From Heliomarina baculiformis (GTDB taxonomy: Bacteria > Pseudomonadota > Alphaproteobacteria > Rhodobacterales > Rhodobacteraceae), in assembly GCF_019966545.1 (NCBI RefSeq), contig NZ_JAIMIC010000020.1, positions 1 to 44,148 of the forward strand: a DNA stretch of 44,148 nucleotides, written 5' to 3'. Below are positions 42,263 to 44,148 of the stretch, piece after piece. The notes under the pieces are model-generated. The model had not been told where the DNA came from. It did not search any database and saw only the letters and a program-made list of their open reading frames with translations. The first letter of the stretch is position 1. The number at the start of each line of letters is the position of its first letter. The position numbers were made by a program, and so were the translations under genes.

Positions 42263-44110
42263 TCAGCTCGCACCGTAGATGTCCATAAGAAGATCCGGGT
42301 TTGTCCCTTCGCCGAGCAATTCCTCCTTGAGATCCCGTAGAATCGGCAAGATCTTGTCGCGTCGCCGCTGGAGGTTGGCACTCGGTCTACGGCGGCCAAT
42401 CAGATCAACTTCGACTTCCACGATGATCGCCAGGAAATCGTCGGCTAAGGGATCAATGCCAGACACCAAGGCCATGGGGTCTTTGAGGCGCCACCTGAGA
42501 AGACCCGCGAGCAGAAAGGGCGCGTAGTTGAACTTGGTGTATTCTTCCCCGATGTTGCGCCTAAAATCCGTCAGCGTGCGGCTTGCCAATCTGTCAACGT
42601 CCTCCCGAGACAGCAGCATCGGGGTCATATCCGACCGCGACAGCAGAAAGGCCATGCACGCGCTTTGCCGATTCCACACCCAGTTCTCGACGTCCGAGGA
42701 CAGAAGCATCTCGACGACGCGCTCAACGGCCTCCTCATCGCGAAGGATCCGTCCCAGCCCCTGGTAGACGAGGACCCAGCTCATCTGGTGGCGCACGAAC
42801 GGGTGGGCCCGCCCACGCGTCTCGATGCACTCCGTCAACCATTTGACCACGTCGGTCGGACACCGCCGAAACTGCCATGTCAAGAACTTCAAGGCCGCGT
42901 TGTCTTCGGTCCCTGCGCCCGTTTCGCCGGCCAGGCGTCTGCGTGTAACGTCCAGCGCCTTGTCCGTCAGGATATCGAGTCGCTCAATTTCCTCCCGGCC
43001 GATCTCGGCGGGAAGATCTCCATCGCTGGAGATGCAGTATTGCCCGAACGGCCGTTGCGACAGCTTCGCCGCGAGCGTTTCCCAATCGGGGTTGATGCGG
43101 AAGGGTTCCGACTGGAGAAGACTGAGCAGACCATCGGCGCGAGCGGTGTCTTCCCATGCGGGCATCCCGCAGGGAAGAATCAAGCGCTGCGGGATTGAGA
43201 CATGGTGCTGTTGGCTTTCGATGATCTCATCCCAAGATCGGGCATCTTCTTGTGCATCGTCCCAGTCGACCGTGAAGCTCCGACCCAATATTGGCGCTTC
43301 CATCAGGATTCTTGCCCGACCGGCCGCCGGTTTCTGCTCGACCCAGAGCGACACGGCCGCCTGTTCCCTCAGCGGCGTGCCGATCGCGATGGTCGCCTTT
43401 CGCGGTGGTGGTGAAGCTTCCTTTCGAAGATACACGGAGACATTCTCCTGCCCCGCCGGTATCGCGAGCATTGCCGGGTTAGGGCTCCGATAAGTGCGGC
43501 CGGCTTCAAGTGTCTCTTCCGGTCTAATGAGGTCGAAATTCGCCGCGCCATCAGCCCCGTAGACAATGGTGGACAGCCTGGGCAAGAAGTCGAAAAAGAT
43601 CGGCGCCCCGTTCCCGGCCCTATGCGCCGCAAGCAAGGCGCCGTGTGCCACGGCCGGTGCCGGCAGCACGCTAACGGAAACGGGCGACGAGCTTCCGATA
43701 CTTGCCGCGATGCGGTCCTTGAGAGCCCCTTCGGTCAGCGTCTCCAGGATCACCACGTCGCAGCCTTGCAGGTCGAGAACCTCGTTGAATTCAGTCACCT
43801 TGTCGGCAGCTTGGTATCCGCTCAAATCGAGGAGTTCCCAGTCCCCGTTCTGGACCCGAACCATCTCGGGCGGACAAGTCAGTCCCAAGGCCATCTTTCC
43901 GACTGAACGTGCGATGGCGCGATGGGCTGTTCTCGATGTGAGGCCGGCCTGACCGATTGCGGCCTTACGCGCGGCATGCACGAGATTTTCGTATCCGATA
44001 CTCCCTTGCGTATGCGTTGCAGCCTCGCGCCGTTCCGGTGCCAGGACGCCGCGTGCCCCTCTGATGAGAAGTGGACCTGTCGCGGTTTGATGCCGCTCCT
44101 TTGATAGCAT
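42263..44110 (-). CDS. Large protein resembling the C-terminal part of an Hsp70-like ATPase; possibly 5'-truncated
   Basis: This is a 615-residue reading frame. Residues about 115-185 (CDVVILETLTEGAL ... APAVAHGALLAAHR ... PIFFDFLPRLSTIV) resemble the end of the actin/Hsp70 nucleotide-binding domain. That segment is followed by a beta-rich stretch (about 220-285) like an Hsp70 substrate-binding part and then a long helical region (about 385-615). The first ATP-binding half expected of an Hsp70 (DLGTTN-type phosphate loop) is absent. No good ribosome site precedes the ATG at 44110, and a divergent gene begins 24 bases away, so the 5' part may have been lost or the start misplaced. Similar Hsp70-like proteins are known in bacterial conflict-type loci. 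Family assignment is tentative. Confidence 0.5.
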   Translation of the reverse strand: MLSKERHQTATGPLLIRGARGVLAPERREAATHTQGSIGYENLVHAARKAAIGQAGLTSRTAHRAIARSVGKMALGLTCPPEMVRVQNGDWELLDLSGYQAADKVTEFNEVLDLQGCDVVILETLTEGALKDRIAASIGSSSPVSVSVLPAPAVAHGALLAAHRAGNGAPIFFDFLPRLSTIVYGADGAANFDLIRPEETLEAGRTYRSPNPAMLAIPAGQENVSVYLRKEASPPPRKATIAIGTPLREQAAVSLWVEQKPAAGRARILMEAPILGRSFTVDWDDAQEDARSWDEIIESQQHHVSIPQRLILPCGMPAWEDTARADGLLSLLQSEPFRINPDWETLAAKLSQRPFGQYCISSDGDLPAEIGREEIERLDILTDKALDVTRRRLAGETGAGTEDNAALKFLTWQFRRCPTDVVKWLTECIETRGRAHPFVRHQMSWVLVYQGLGRILRDEEAVERVVEMLLSSDVENWVWNRQSACMAFLLSRSDMTPMLLSREDVDRLASRTLTDFRRNIGEEYTKFNYAPFLLAGLLRWRLKDPMALVSGIDPLADDFLAIIVEVEVDLIGRRRPSANLQRRRDKILPILRDLKEELLGEGTNPDLLMDIYGAS

Positions 44111-44134
44111 TTACTGCAACAAAGGAGACTGACT

Positions 44135-44148
44135 ATGGGACTGAAACG
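44135..44148 (+). CDS. Start of a divergent gene cut by the window edge
   Basis: An ATG at 44135 follows AAAGGAG (44121-44127) at normal spacing and reads MGLK before the sequence ends. The product cannot be identified. The 8-base inverted repeat CTCCTTTG (44096-44103) and CAAAGGAG (44120-44127) flanks the junction with the minus-strand gene. Confidence 0.4.

Noticed and set aside
41967-42399. Minus-strand open frames of 93 and 127 codons beyond the Hsp70-like gene
   Set aside because: One overlaps the end of the Hsp70-like gene out of frame; neither has a start signal or family resemblance.
44096-44127. Inverted repeat CTCCTTTG / CAAAGGAG as an insertion-sequence end
   Set aside because: Eight bases only, one arm is the ribosome site of the gene at 44135, and no transposase or target duplication is visible.

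Overview
The window reads as a high-GC alphaproteobacterial chromosome segment, probably Rhodobacterales (roseobacter type). This rests on dense translationally coupled operons, two TRAP transporters, a rhizobial-style glpR-glpDSTPQ-U-V glycerol ABC operon, and protein families typical of marine and rhizosphere alphaproteobacteria. No rRNA, tRNA or CRISPR was seen.

Layout. 1-92 (-) is a piece of dxs that has lost its 5' part. 239-2533 (-) is a chemoreceptor. 2819-11145 (-) is an eight-gene catabolic operon: reductase, Rieske alpha and beta, acyl-CoA ligase, thiolase-like protein, DUF35/SDR fusion, cyclase-family hydrolase and SDR. Divergent from it, 11316-14644 (+) holds TRAP transporter 1 and a MarR regulator; a second MarR gene (14654-15142, -) faces it. 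15415-25106 (+) holds an opine-dehydrogenase-family protein, a 3-hydroxyacyl-CoA dehydrogenase, TRAP transporter 2, an Asp/Glu-racemase-fold protein without catalytic cysteines, and a two-subunit indolepyruvate:ferredoxin-oxidoreductase-type enzyme. 25131-34081 is the glycerol uptake locus (glpR; glpD, S, T, P, Q, a small Cys-rich exported protein, glpU, glpV). 34253-41349 (-) is an accessory island of three unusual genes: an SGNH/metacaspase/M15 fusion, a papain-fold protease fused to a hydrolase-like half, and an RTX protein. 41350-42262 has no convincing gene. 42263-44110 (-) is a large protein resembling the C-terminal part of an Hsp70-like protein, with a divergent gene starting at 44135.

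How the genes may work together (inference). The catabolic genes form a chemically coherent route for indole-3-acetate or a close relative through isatin. A Rieske dioxygenase with its reductase would oxidise the indole ring. The ligase would make the CoA ester of dioxindole-3-acetate. A cysteine-less thiolase-fold/DUF35 pair would perform a retro-aldol split into isatin and acetyl-CoA. The cyclase-family protein would act as isatin hydrolase. The IorAB-like enzyme would oxidatively decarboxylate the resulting aryl-glyoxylate (isatinate) to 2-aminobenzoyl-CoA. Two MarR proteins and a recurring TGCRRATGCA-like site in three control regions suggest common regulation.

The strongest candidate for an undescribed system is the 34-41 kb protease/RTX island. 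Its middle gene keeps a complete papain-type active site but carries a hydrolase-like half with a mutated nucleophile elbow. Its last gene joins three different hydrolase modules in one polypeptide.
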